This document shows positions 34,641-42,931 of a DNA stretch of 64,000 nucleotides, piece by piece. Under the pieces are notes generated by a model. The model did not search any database, was not told the origin of the DNA, and saw nothing but the letters and a program-made list of their open reading frames with translations. Within the stretch, counting starts at the first letter, position 1. Each line of letters begins with the position of its first letter. A program made the translations under genes and the position numbers. Source of the stretch: DATKGL01 sp035510455 (GTDB taxonomy: Bacteria > Patescibacteriota > Saccharimonadia > Saccharimonadales > UBA4665); assembly GCA_035510455.1 (NCBI GenBank), contig DATKHB010000027.1, positions 3,385 through 67,384 on the forward strand, in the 5' to 3' direction.

Positions 34641-35951
34641 ATGCCGGAGCATTTAGATCCTCAACGAGTCATGTTAGAAGAGCTAGCAATAGCGGGGTAT
34701 ACAGATCTACAGCAACAAACAGAAACAGAGGACTTAAGCCTACCAGAACGAACAATGAGACTCCCTAGGAGGTTATCTGGGCTTAGAAGCTTTGGTGTAG
34801 CGGCTTTATCGCTGGTTTCTGTAGCCAGTTTAACCGGACGAGCTAACCCATCCGAAGGTGTAAGCCACCATTCTAAATCGTCTGTTCCTGCCGCTAGTGC
34901 CAAGCCATGGTACAGAGCGGCTGCGGGTTGTACTAGTGGGAATGACCCAGGAGTTGAATTTGAAGTGTTCGGTCTCTCATCAAGTGACGATGATATTTCG
35001 GTGGAAGTCGGCGCTCTTGGAGGTTATTTTCAAGCAGAAGGGAGCACGTTCGAAACGTTTGTTGGTTCCCTAGAGCAGTCAGGACCCCAGGAAATTGATG
35101 TTTACGCGGGTGGAAGTTTAGTGTCGCCAGGTCATAGAACGGTCTCACTGCCAAAAACTTGTCCAGTTTCGTCTTTCGTAGGCATGGCGCCTACCCCCAA
35201 CGGCGAAGGCTACTGGTTGCTTAAGAACAATCCCCTTACCAGTAAAGCTGCTGATTTTAATATGGTTGAACCTTTTGGTGACGCCAAAAACAACGGCGAA
35301 ATGACAAATACTCACTCTTTGTTCTATCCTCTAGTTGACATGGCGCCTACCCCCAACGGCGAAGGCTATTGGCTGGAAGCTAGCGACGGTGTGGTATCTA
35401 AATTTGGCAACGCCAAGAACTATGGTTCAGCTGGGGAGTATCTGGTTCAATCAGATTTTGTAGGCATGGCGCCTACCCCCAACGGCGAAGGCTACTGGCA
35501 AGTAACTCGCTACGGTGTGGTATCTAAATTTGGCAACGCCGAATTATATGATACACAGAAAATACCAAGCGGTACCGACGATGTTATAGGGATTGAATCT
35601 ACTCCTAGCGGCGAAGGCTACTGGCTCTTTAGTTCTACGGGCGAAGTCTGGAGTGAGGGCGATGCTAAGTGGTATGGATCAATAGAAGACAGCCCTCTAG
35701 TCGACATGGCACCGACTTCCAACGGCGAAGGCTACTGGCTGGCTACTTCAACCGGTCACATATACCAGAGAGGTGATGCAAAGTTTTATGGCTCTCCGGC
35801 TCATTCTAGGATAAAACTCTCTGCGCCTATAGTTAGTATTAAATCTACCCCCAACGGCGAAGGCTACTGGGCCCTAGATGGCAACGGTAAAGTGTACCCA
35901 TTTGGCAACGCCAAGGATTACGGGCCAGTAACTTTAAGACCTAGAACTTAG
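34641..35951 (+). CDS. Secreted six-repeat propeller-like protein
   Basis: This 436-residue protein has a 50-residue polar N-terminus, a hydrophobic export segment (FGVAALSLVSVASLTG) and a short beta domain. Then follow six repeats of about 40-50 residues of the form MAPTPNGEGYWL...G.V..FGNAK.YG. Such GYWL/FGDA repeats are common in secreted actinobacterial proteins, where they are thought to form beta-propellers. Six copies would fit one propeller. Three repeats share nearly identical DNA at their first 36 nt. TAGGAG sits before the ATG at 34641. A surface or adhesive role is inferred. Confidence 0.75.
   Translation: MPEHLDPQRVMLEELAIAGYTDLQQQTETEDLSLPERTMRLPRRLSGLRSFGVAALSLVSVASLTGRANPSEGVSHHSKSSVPAASAKPWYRAAAGCTSGNDPGVEFEVFGLSSSDDDISVEVGALGGYFQAEGSTFETFVGSLEQSGPQEIDVYAGGSLVSPGHRTVSLPKTCPVSSFVGMAPTPNGEGYWLLKNNPLTSKAADFNMVEPFGDAKNNGEMTNTHSLFYPLVDMAPTPNGEGYWLEASDGVVSKFGNAKNYGSAGEYLVQSDFVGMAPTPNGEGYWQVTRYGVVSKFGNAELYDTQKIPSGTDDVIGIESTPSGEGYWLFSSTGEVWSEGDAKWYGSIEDSPLVDMAPTSNGEGYWLATSTGHIYQRGDAKFYGSPAHSRIKLSAPIVSIKSTPNGEGYWALDGNGKVYPFGNAKDYGPVTLRPRT
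35181..35870 (+). repeat. Intragenic tandem repeats of the propeller gene
   Basis: The segment encoding PTPNGEGYW recurs six times. Copies at 35181-35216, 35337-35372 and 35463-35498 are almost base-identical over 36 nt. Those starting near 35588 and 35703 and ending at 35870 are more diverged but keep GGCGAAGGCTACTGG. Spacing is about 110-160 nt. The DNA-level identity suggests recent duplication or gene conversion. Confidence 0.85.
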
Positions 35952-36038
35952 TTCTGAATGGGATTTGAAAGTTATTTGTAGTAGTTTATAGGGTTAATTT
36001 TATTGTGCTTGAGCTTTTGGTATACTAAGCTAAAAGCT

Positions 36039-36527
36039 ATGGATGATAATAAAAAAAATGAGCCAGTGAACGGTCGTCCAAAAAATTATTGGCGTCTACA
36101 CCCTAGAGTCATAACTGGAGCTATAATCATTGTGATTTTATTGGTTGGCTATATAGGCTGGCATTATGCTAACAGTCGTAAGGAGACGCCAGACCAACAG
36201 GCAATAAATTTGATTAACAAACAACTAAAAACAACGAGCAACTCGGCAGTAGAACTGGGGCTATACCAGAGCCTAGCAACTTATTGTCAGGCCGAGAACG
36301 ACCAGACCTGTACTCATCAAGCCCTGAACAATGCTGCTAAGCTAGTCCCGAATAACATCACGACCTTAACTCAGTTTGGCGATCTGGCAATGTCTAGCGG
36401 TGACAAAACCAGTGCTCTAAAATATTATACTCAAGCGCGTAATCTAATCATGCAAACTACCGGCGGGACAAATCAAAGCTTTGCACTTGAACAGATCGAG
36501 ACTAAAATTAAGCAAGCCGGGGGATAA
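36039..36527 (+). CDS. Membrane-anchored TPR-like protein
   Basis: This 162-residue protein has a basic N-terminus, one membrane helix (VITGAIIIVILLVGYIGWHY) and an extracytoplasmic helical part. The segment ALNNAAKLVPNNITTLTQFG followed by GDKTSALKYYTQARNL has the spacing of a tetratricopeptide repeat. Such domains mediate protein-protein contacts. I chose the ATG at 36039, 12 nt after TGgTATACT (core 36021-36026). It ends 2 nt before the giant surface protein, so the two are likely one operon. Confidence 0.65.
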   Translation: MDDNKKNEPVNGRPKNYWRLHPRVITGAIIIVILLVGYIGWHYANSRKETPDQQAINLINKQLKTTSNSAVELGLYQSLATYCQAENDQTCTHQALNNAAKLVPNNITTLTQFGDLAMSSGDKTSALKYYTQARNLIMQTTGGTNQSFALEQIETKIKQAGG

Positions 36528-36529
36528 TA

Positions 36530-39500
36530 GTGATAGCCAGACGTCACCCCCACAGAAAAAAACTTGTTTGGTTAATATTTATCGTTGGGCTATTAGCTTT
36601 TAGTGTGGTTATAATAAGTAGCTCAAAACCTACCCGGGCAGCTTCTATTGGAGGGCTTTATAGACTACCGTTCGACATAGGCGATAGACAGCATCCAATT
36701 TACGAAGAAATTGCTGAACCCAATGCAGCACTATCTCTAAACGCACCAATAGGCTCGTATGACCTATATGCTAGTCCTGCGAATGGTGCTAAAAATATTG
36801 ATTTTGAGTTTCAGCTTGATAGCTGTCCACCGGATAATACTGGCATCATAGCTGTAGAAGGTTGTGCAAAACCAGGCCAACCAACAACAATAGCGCAATT
36901 TTCTGTAGCCGATACGGTGCATGTCTATTACAGCGGTCCAATAACCCAGAGCGGCACTCTTCCTAGCTCTAGTACATACTATTCCTATGTTATACCTACG
37001 GCAGACGCTACGCCTATCCCGGGGAGTAATTTGTATTCCGTCAAGCTTCAAGTATTTTTCCCTGAAAGCGTGACCAAAGCAGGACTAGGAGCTCTATATG
37101 CCTTTCGCATAAACACAATTGGGACCAATACGCAGGTATTTTATAGCCAAAGTGACCAAGACCAAGGCCAGTGCGGCCCGGGCCAAGCGCCACCCTGTAC
37201 GCCTATAGGCGATTCTTTTTCTGAGCAGCAACGCGGCGGCGTCCAAGGTTCTGATTCCCAAACCGAAAAAGCTGCTGAGTCCACGCTTGAAATTCCTTTT
37301 AGTGTAGCCTGCGCGGTATCGCCTGGCTATCTGGAACAACTGCAATGGTATGATGCTGACGGTTACCCCGGAGGTATACCGTGGAACCCGGATATAAACT
37401 TCGATCTGCTTGACCGAACCTCAAATAGCCCTAGGACTTCTTACACCCAATTTTATTATCCTTCTGGTGCTCCCTTCGCAACATATACTCAGAATAACCA
37501 ACCGCTACCAGCAGGTGTAGTGGGTTCTAGTGACCCTCCAGAAGTTAGTAGTGCAAGTCAACCCGAGATTGGCGGCGATGAAGCTTACGGTACCGCATCT
37601 TTCAAGGCAAATCCAGGGGATGATTATCTGTGGACATGGAATAATGTTGAATTCGATAACGGCGTGCAGTTTTCTATACCAACTGATGCAGTACTCCCTG
37701 ATCTTGGTTGCAGCAAAGATCATCAACCGACTCTAACCGCTACATGCACTGACAATATGATAACCGGTATAGCGAATGACCAAGACGCTCTAGGCCAAGG
37801 TGGCGGCCCTGTAACGGTCGAAGTAAAGACAACGGCTAGGGGATTAGGGGGCAATGTAGATATTGTCGGCATTGCCGCTTCTTCAAAAGATGGCTATTGG
37901 GAAGCTGATAGCGATGGACAGGTTTATGAATTTGGCAATGCGCCTGACTTTCCCGACCCAGGGGGTGTTGGCCCGACTATAGGCGGTATCAGCCCGGTAC
38001 TCAGTGGTCCGAAGGTGGTTGGTATAGCTAGCACTCCCGATGGAGGAGGCTACTGGCTGGTTGACGATGCCGGTACAGTGTATCCGTTTGGCGACGCTAC
38101 TAATTACGGAAGTTCGCCCTCTGGCGCTCGAACCGGTATCACTGGTATAGCAGTCACCCCCGATGGAGGAGGCTACTGGCTGGTAACAAGATACGGCGCT
38201 GTTATTCCCTTTGGCGACGCTGGGGAGTATGAGAACGGGGTAACAAACTATGGTGGTGGTAAGGGCGAGCCTAACATTGTCGGCATTGCTGCTGATCAAA
38301 ACATTGGTAAATCTACGTCAGGGCCGAATGGTACAACTGTACCGTCAGCTTATTATGGCTACTGGTTAATAGGAAGCAATGGAACTGTTTGGGGCAAGGG
38401 AGGACCGAATGCCACCGTCAGCCAGGCGCCGTGGGAAGGCGAAAAATTGACTTCTGGTAGCGACACTGACGTTGCAATAGTTGCCGATCCAACAAGTGGC
38501 TCTAACCAACCTAATCAATATTATTATGAAGTATCATCGGAAGGGAATATATGGGTACGACCGGCGGCAGATCCAAGTTATGGTTCGCCAATATCTGATG
38601 ACGAAACGGTCAGTGCTCCCATTACAAGTATGGCTGTCACGCCTGATGGGACAGGTTATTGGGAGACTGGTAATAATGGACAAATATATAACTTCGGAAG
38701 CGCTAAAGACCACGGCTGGGCAATCTCTCAGAGCATAGGCAAGACCACCACCACGGCTCCTTATACTAGTAATCCAAATTTCACATTTGATCCATCTAAC
38801 TGGTTAGCTACCGGACCGACGAGCTATGTTGTAATTGCCGAAGATGTCCCGCCGCCAAATTATACTGGCACCCCGGCCAATAATGCTACTGAGATCGTTA
38901 CTTGTGGCGCTCCTTCCAACTCTGTTGGTACTGTCCATTGCAACTTAGATAACACGAACCCCGATCAATCTGCTTACGATCCCTTCACGGCTACCATGAA
39001 GATTAAATTTACCGGGCAAGGACCAATCAGCGGATCTGCGGTGTTTACTGTTACAGGTACCAGCTTAGTTTATTCTAAATCGTATCCTGGCATTACAGCA
39101 GGTAGTACCTTCAGTCCATTTAATATAACTCAAAATATAACTATCGATCCGGCAGGGACGTATACGCTGAGTGGAGTCTACACTTATAACGGTGGTAGTG
39201 CTTCATGTAGTACCTCAGTGACTGTTTATAATCAGCCATATTTGTCAGTTTCTGGCGGAGACGTGTCAGTCGGCGGTTATTTTGGTACGACTTGTACCGA
39301 TAACAATGGCCCCCCCAAGCCTGGTGTGTATAGCTGGAATAATGATTCAGGAGGCTACAGCGGTGCTGGCGACCAATTCGCTGTCTATGCGCTCGGTCCT
39401 ATTCGCGGATTTGCCAGCTCGGCTATTAATGACCCACCGACTGATTTATCGTTTTCCAACACTACGGACATTAGCCAGCTAGATTCCAATGGCTTAAATA

Positions 39501-40174
39501 ATGCTACGGACGGTGGCGGTTTTGGCGAGGTCCCTTGTCCGACAAATTACTTCGCCTCTCCTGAGGTTTCAGCTACGCTCCCACCGAATAGCCCTGTTAA
39601 TATGAGTAGCCTTATAGTTCCTAACAAAAATAAAGTATATAACTATGCCAAACCGGGTGGCCTAAATCTCACCCTAAACGCTGACGCATCCATACCGGAC
39701 AGCTCTCAGGTTACACTATATGTAACCGGGAACGTCTATATAAGGGGCAATTTGACCTATAATAGTAATGGCGGTAATGGCCACTGGACGACAGTTAGCG
39801 AGATACCAGCATTTCGGCTTTATGTATCCGGCAATATATATATAGACAGTGGCGTAACGAATTTAGAAGGTGTATACGTTGCCCAGCCGACTTCCTTAAA
39901 AGCTGCGCCCCAAGTCACCGGCTTTATTTATGACTGCGCTACGAACGCATTTGCCCCGGTGACAACCGCTGCGTTAGGCAACTGCGACCAGTCGCTAAAC
40001 ATTAATGGTTCGTTCACGGCCTATCATATTGACTTTGAAAGAGTTTCCGGAACACTCGACCACGGAAGTGCAGCCGAGTCATTTACCTACGATCCGGCTG
40101 TCTGGCTGACCACTCCAGCGTTAGCATCTCCAGGGCAATACAGTGCCGTTGAAAACTTACCCCCAATTTTGTAA
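36530..40174 (+). CDS. Large extracellular repeat protein next to the pilus locus
   Basis: This 1214-residue exported protein starts with a basic stretch and a membrane helix (LVWLIFIVGLLAFSVVII). Residues 40-430 are a Pro/Gly/Thr-rich beta region. Residues 440-720 carry five copies of the GYWL...FGDA repeat seen in the preceding surface protein (for example GIASTPDGGGYWLVDDAG near 495). An Ig-like stretch follows near 820-910. The last 200 residues (YVTGNVYIRGNLTYN, YVSGNIYIDSG) resemble bactofilin-like beta-helical rungs. The start is GTG, 2 nt after the upstream stop. It ends 52 nt before pilM. A pilus-linked adhesin role is inferred. Confidence 0.72.
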   Translation: MIARRHPHRKKLVWLIFIVGLLAFSVVIISSSKPTRAASIGGLYRLPFDIGDRQHPIYEEIAEPNAALSLNAPIGSYDLYASPANGAKNIDFEFQLDSCPPDNTGIIAVEGCAKPGQPTTIAQFSVADTVHVYYSGPITQSGTLPSSSTYYSYVIPTADATPIPGSNLYSVKLQVFFPESVTKAGLGALYAFRINTIGTNTQVFYSQSDQDQGQCGPGQAPPCTPIGDSFSEQQRGGVQGSDSQTEKAAESTLEIPFSVACAVSPGYLEQLQWYDADGYPGGIPWNPDINFDLLDRTSNSPRTSYTQFYYPSGAPFATYTQNNQPLPAGVVGSSDPPEVSSASQPEIGGDEAYGTASFKANPGDDYLWTWNNVEFDNGVQFSIPTDAVLPDLGCSKDHQPTLTATCTDNMITGIANDQDALGQGGGPVTVEVKTTARGLGGNVDIVGIAASSKDGYWEADSDGQVYEFGNAPDFPDPGGVGPTIGGISPVLSGPKVVGIASTPDGGGYWLVDDAGTVYPFGDATNYGSSPSGARTGITGIAVTPDGGGYWLVTRYGAVIPFGDAGEYENGVTNYGGGKGEPNIVGIAADQNIGKSTSGPNGTTVPSAYYGYWLIGSNGTVWGKGGPNATVSQAPWEGEKLTSGSDTDVAIVADPTSGSNQPNQYYYEVSSEGNIWVRPAADPSYGSPISDDETVSAPITSMAVTPDGTGYWETGNNGQIYNFGSAKDHGWAISQSIGKTTTTAPYTSNPNFTFDPSNWLATGPTSYVVIAEDVPPPNYTGTPANNATEIVTCGAPSNSVGTVHCNLDNTNPDQSAYDPFTATMKIKFTGQGPISGSAVFTVTGTSLVYSKSYPGITAGSTFSPFNITQNITIDPAGTYTLSGVYTYNGGSASCSTSVTVYNQPYLSVSGGDVSVGGYFGTTCTDNNGPPKPGVYSWNNDSGGYSGAGDQFAVYALGPIRGFASSAINDPPTDLSFSNTTDISQLDSNGLNNATDGGGFGEVPCPTNYFASPEVSATLPPNSPVNMSSLIVPNKNKVYNYAKPGGLNLTLNADASIPDSSQVTLYVTGNVYIRGNLTYNSNGGNGHWTTVSEIPAFRLYVSGNIYIDSGVTNLEGVYVAQPTSLKAAPQVTGFIYDCATNAFAPVTTAALGNCDQSLNINGSFTAYHIDFERVSGTLDHGSAAESFTYDPAVWLTTPALASPGQYSAVENLPPIL

Positions 40175-40210
40175 CATGATTTATCTTGTAATGACTAACT
40201 ACGCTTATGC

Positions 40211-40225
40211 TATAATCGAGACAAT
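40211..40225 (+). promoter_or_regulatory. Promoter of the pilus operon
   Basis: TGcTATAAT has its core at 40211-40216, 9 nt before the pilM ATG, with TTGTAA at 40186-40191 as a poor -35 box. Transcription would start 1-3 nt before the ATG, so the first cistron of the pilus operon is probably leaderless. Confidence 0.65.
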
Positions 40226-41266
40226 ATGAGTTTACTGAGTGGGGTATCTGAATTCTTTGGGCTGGACATCGGGACAACGTCTATCAGAGTGGTTCAGCTG
40301 CGTCGCAGTGGTGCAACCAGATCGTTAGTTAAATACGGCTATGTGCCAATTGATAACAAGTTAGCGCTAAGTGATTCTAAAGCCGACCAAGACAAGCTGG
40401 GACAAAAGGTTAGTGAACTTATCAGTCAAGCTCATATGTCCACCAAAAACGTGGCTGTAGGTATCCCATCGCAAAAGGTTTTTACCACGATTGTAGATAT
40501 TGATAGAATGCCCAAAGGTGACTTAGATAAAGCTATCCACTATCAGGCAGACGCCTTAATCCCAACACCACTAAGTGATTCGAAAATAGACTGGGCCCTA
40601 GTTGGTGATTCGCCCAAAGACAGAAAGAAGATGGAGATTTTACTCTCCAGTGTACCCAATAATTTTGTAGAACAAAGGCTAGACATGCTGGAGTCTGTTG
40701 GGCTTAATGTAATTGCTTTTGAACCAGACAATCTGGCGCTAGCCAGAGCCCTAACTCCTCCTGAAGCGGCTACTCCACAAATGGTCGTTGATCTAGCCAA
40801 TAAGAGCACTGACCTAGTAATTACCATGAATGGCACCCCGAAATTAACTCGCGCTATACCTACTGGTACGGAAGCAATAGTTAAGACAGCTGCCCAAAAT
40901 TTGAACATTGACGACAAACAAGCCGAGCAGTTTGTTTTTCGGTTTGGGCTTAACAAGGACAAGCTGGAAGGCCAGGTATACCAGGCTATAATTGGTACAG
41001 TCGATCTGTTGACGACCGAGATAGAAAAATCCATAAAGTTTTTTCAAACTCGCTATTCAGATTCAAAAATCGATCGTATTATAGTAACTGGAGCAGCATC
41101 AACTTTGCCTGAATTTCCTAATCGTCTGGCTGATTTGTTTGGTTTGAATGTCGAGATTGGCAATGCCTGGCGAAATGTTTCGTTTGCCGCTGAACGCCAG
41201 AATGAATTAATGTCTATAGCCAATAACTTTAGTGTGGCCGTCGGTCTCGCGGAGAGGGAAGAATGA
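40226..41266 (+). CDS. pilM: Type IV pilus assembly protein PilM
   Basis: PilM (346 residues) is an actin-like ATPase that links the cytoplasmic pilus machinery to PilN. It begins with FFGLDIGTTSIRVVQL (phosphate-1 loop) and has VVDLANKSTDLVI (phosphate-2) and IIVTGAASTLPEFP (adenosine loop). This is the usual first gene of a pilMNO cluster. Its stop overlaps the pilN start as ATGA. Confidence 0.93.
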   Translation: MSLLSGVSEFFGLDIGTTSIRVVQLRRSGATRSLVKYGYVPIDNKLALSDSKADQDKLGQKVSELISQAHMSTKNVAVGIPSQKVFTTIVDIDRMPKGDLDKAIHYQADALIPTPLSDSKIDWALVGDSPKDRKKMEILLSSVPNNFVEQRLDMLESVGLNVIAFEPDNLALARALTPPEAATPQMVVDLANKSTDLVITMNGTPKLTRAIPTGTEAIVKTAAQNLNIDDKQAEQFVFRFGLNKDKLEGQVYQAIIGTVDLLTTEIEKSIKFFQTRYSDSKIDRIIVTGAASTLPEFPNRLADLFGLNVEIGNAWRNVSFAAERQNELMSIANNFSVAVGLAEREE

Positions 41267-41970
41267 TTCAATTTAACCTTCTACCGGATGTAAAACTAAA
41301 ATACGTTAAAGCTCGTCGAGCTCAGCATACGGCCGTAGCCATATCAACCATTGCAACAATTGCCGCCGTTGTTGTTCTGCTGTTATGCATATTTTTTGTG
41401 GACGTTGTCCAAAAAAGAAGCATCAGCAACCTTAACAACAATATTACAAAGTATACTGCTCAAGTAGAGAAAACGCCCAGCCTTAACAAGGTCTTAACTA
41501 TCCAAAACCAACTCGATTCTATAAATTCTCTAGAAGCCAGTAAACCGGCTGCCTCTAGATTATTTGGGTACATTACTCAGTTAACACCCTTAGCGGCTAG
41601 TATCGGGAGCTTTGACCTTGATATATCGACCAACAGCTTTACTATTGACGGTACGGCTGATACTTTAGCTACGGTAGACCAGTATGTAGATACGCTTAAG
41701 TTTACTACCTACAGCGTTAATGGCGGCGTGGCTTTACCGGCGTTTTCGAGTGTCGATCTGTCAAGTTTTAGCATTAACACTAATACTCAACAAGGTCAAC
41801 CAGGAGTTACCTACGGTATTACAGCTAATTTCGACCCGACTATTTTCAATGCCAGCAAAAACGTCGGCCTGTCTGTCCCTAGTGAAATCAGTACTCGTTC
41901 AGAAACCGATCAACCGACCGCACTATTCAACCAACAGAGCAGTCCCCAAACTAATAATAACAAGACTTAG
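41263..41970 (+). CDS. pilN: Type IV pilus assembly protein PilN
   Basis: PilN (235 residues) has the signature N-terminus MIQFNLLPDVKLKYVKAR, which binds PilM, then one membrane helix (IATIAAVVVLLLCIFFVDVV). A coiled coil and an extracytoplasmic alpha-beta domain follow. The last 50 residues are a polar Gln/Asn-rich tail longer than in proteobacterial homologs. It is coupled to pilM by ATGA. Confidence 0.88.
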   Translation: MIQFNLLPDVKLKYVKARRAQHTAVAISTIATIAAVVVLLLCIFFVDVVQKRSISNLNNNITKYTAQVEKTPSLNKVLTIQNQLDSINSLEASKPAASRLFGYITQLTPLAASIGSFDLDISTNSFTIDGTADTLATVDQYVDTLKFTTYSVNGGVALPAFSSVDLSSFSINTNTQQGQPGVTYGITANFDPTIFNASKNVGLSVPSEISTRSETDQPTALFNQQSSPQTNNNKT

Positions 41971-41984
41971 CGGGAAGCAATAAA

Positions 41985-42662
41985 ATGGCCAACGGACCCC
42001 ACATCTCAATCAAGCAACTTAAAATAGATAAAGCAAACACTACGATGTTGGTAGTAATAGCGGTAGCTGCCTTTGTGGTGGTTTTTTCTTTGATCTCATC
42101 AAAGACTTTGATAAGCCAGTACAATTATCAAAACAGGGTAATCAATGCTAAGCGCGTTACCTATAATCAATTAAAAATTGACGTTAATAATGCCACTAGC
42201 CTCGAAGCTTCCTATGAATCATTTGAGAATCAGCCGCTAAACATTCTAGGCCAAAGCCCCAGCGGCAGCAGCCAGAATAGCGGCGATAATGCTAAAATAA
42301 TTCTTGATGCATTACCTAGCCAATACGATTTTCCAGGTTTTGTCAGTAGTATAGGTAATCTTTTATCGAGCCAAAATTATGTAATAAACTCTGTCACCGG
42401 CACTGACCTGGGTTCAAGTGAGCCTTCATCGCTATCCTCCGGCCAATCTACCCCAGTTCAGATTCCGTTCGAGATTTCAGTAACCGGTACTTACACTACG
42501 GTACAACAACTAATATCTACCCTCCAACTATCCATTAGACCCATAGTCATACAGCAGGTAGACCTAAGCGGTACCGATGCTGCTCTAGAAGCAGATATTA
42601 CTGCCTATACTTACTATCAGCCGGGCGTGAACTTTTCATTAGGTACTGAGGTGGTAAAATGA
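41985..42662 (+). CDS. pilO: PilO-like pilus assembly protein
   Basis: This 225-residue protein has one membrane helix (TMLVVIAVAAFVVVFSLI), a coiled-coil region and a C-terminal ferredoxin-like domain (PFEISVTGTYTTVQQLISTL). The topology and order match PilO, the partner of PilN. Sequence similarity is weak, as usual for this family. Its stop overlaps the next start as ATGA. Confidence 0.78.
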   Translation: MANGPHISIKQLKIDKANTTMLVVIAVAAFVVVFSLISSKTLISQYNYQNRVINAKRVTYNQLKIDVNNATSLEASYESFENQPLNILGQSPSGSSQNSGDNAKIILDALPSQYDFPGFVSSIGNLLSSQNYVINSVTGTDLGSSEPSSLSSGQSTPVQIPFEISVTGTYTTVQQLISTLQLSIRPIVIQQVDLSGTDAALEADITAYTYYQPGVNFSLGTEVVK

Positions 42663-42913
42663 AGCAAAAAGATCTAGCAATAATCATTCTGGTGGTAGCT
42701 ATTAGCGGCATAATTTCTTATGTAGTGTCCAATAAAATCATATCGACACCGGCCGACCGCCAGCTAAATGTACAGGTGGCACCAGCTATTAACACGAATT
42801 TTACTAAACCAAACGCAACGTACTTTAATTCGCAGTCAATTGATCTAACCCAACTGATTCAAATCGGGAATAACTCTAACCAAACGCCTTTTAACCAAAC
42901 GACTACACAGTAG
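42659..42913 (+). CDS. Small membrane protein of the pilus operon
   Basis: This 84-residue protein has one N-terminal helix (LAIIILVVAISGIISYVVS) and a short polar extracytoplasmic part. It occupies the place of PilP but lacks a lipobox and the PilP beta domain, and no secretin PilQ follows. That fits a single-membrane cell in which PilP and PilQ are not needed. It is coupled to pilO by ATGA overlap. It may stabilise the PilNO alignment complex. Confidence 0.65.
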   Translation: MKQKDLAIIILVVAISGIISYVVSNKIISTPADRQLNVQVAPAINTNFTKPNATYFNSQSIDLTQLIQIGNNSNQTPFNQTTTQ

Positions 42914-42931
42914 CATGAGTGGTAATCTATC

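Noticed and set aside
35181..35870. Regularly spaced repeats resembling a CRISPR array
   Set aside because: Repeats are in frame, unequal in spacing (about 110-160 nt) and encode a protein motif (NGEGYW); no cas genes nearby.
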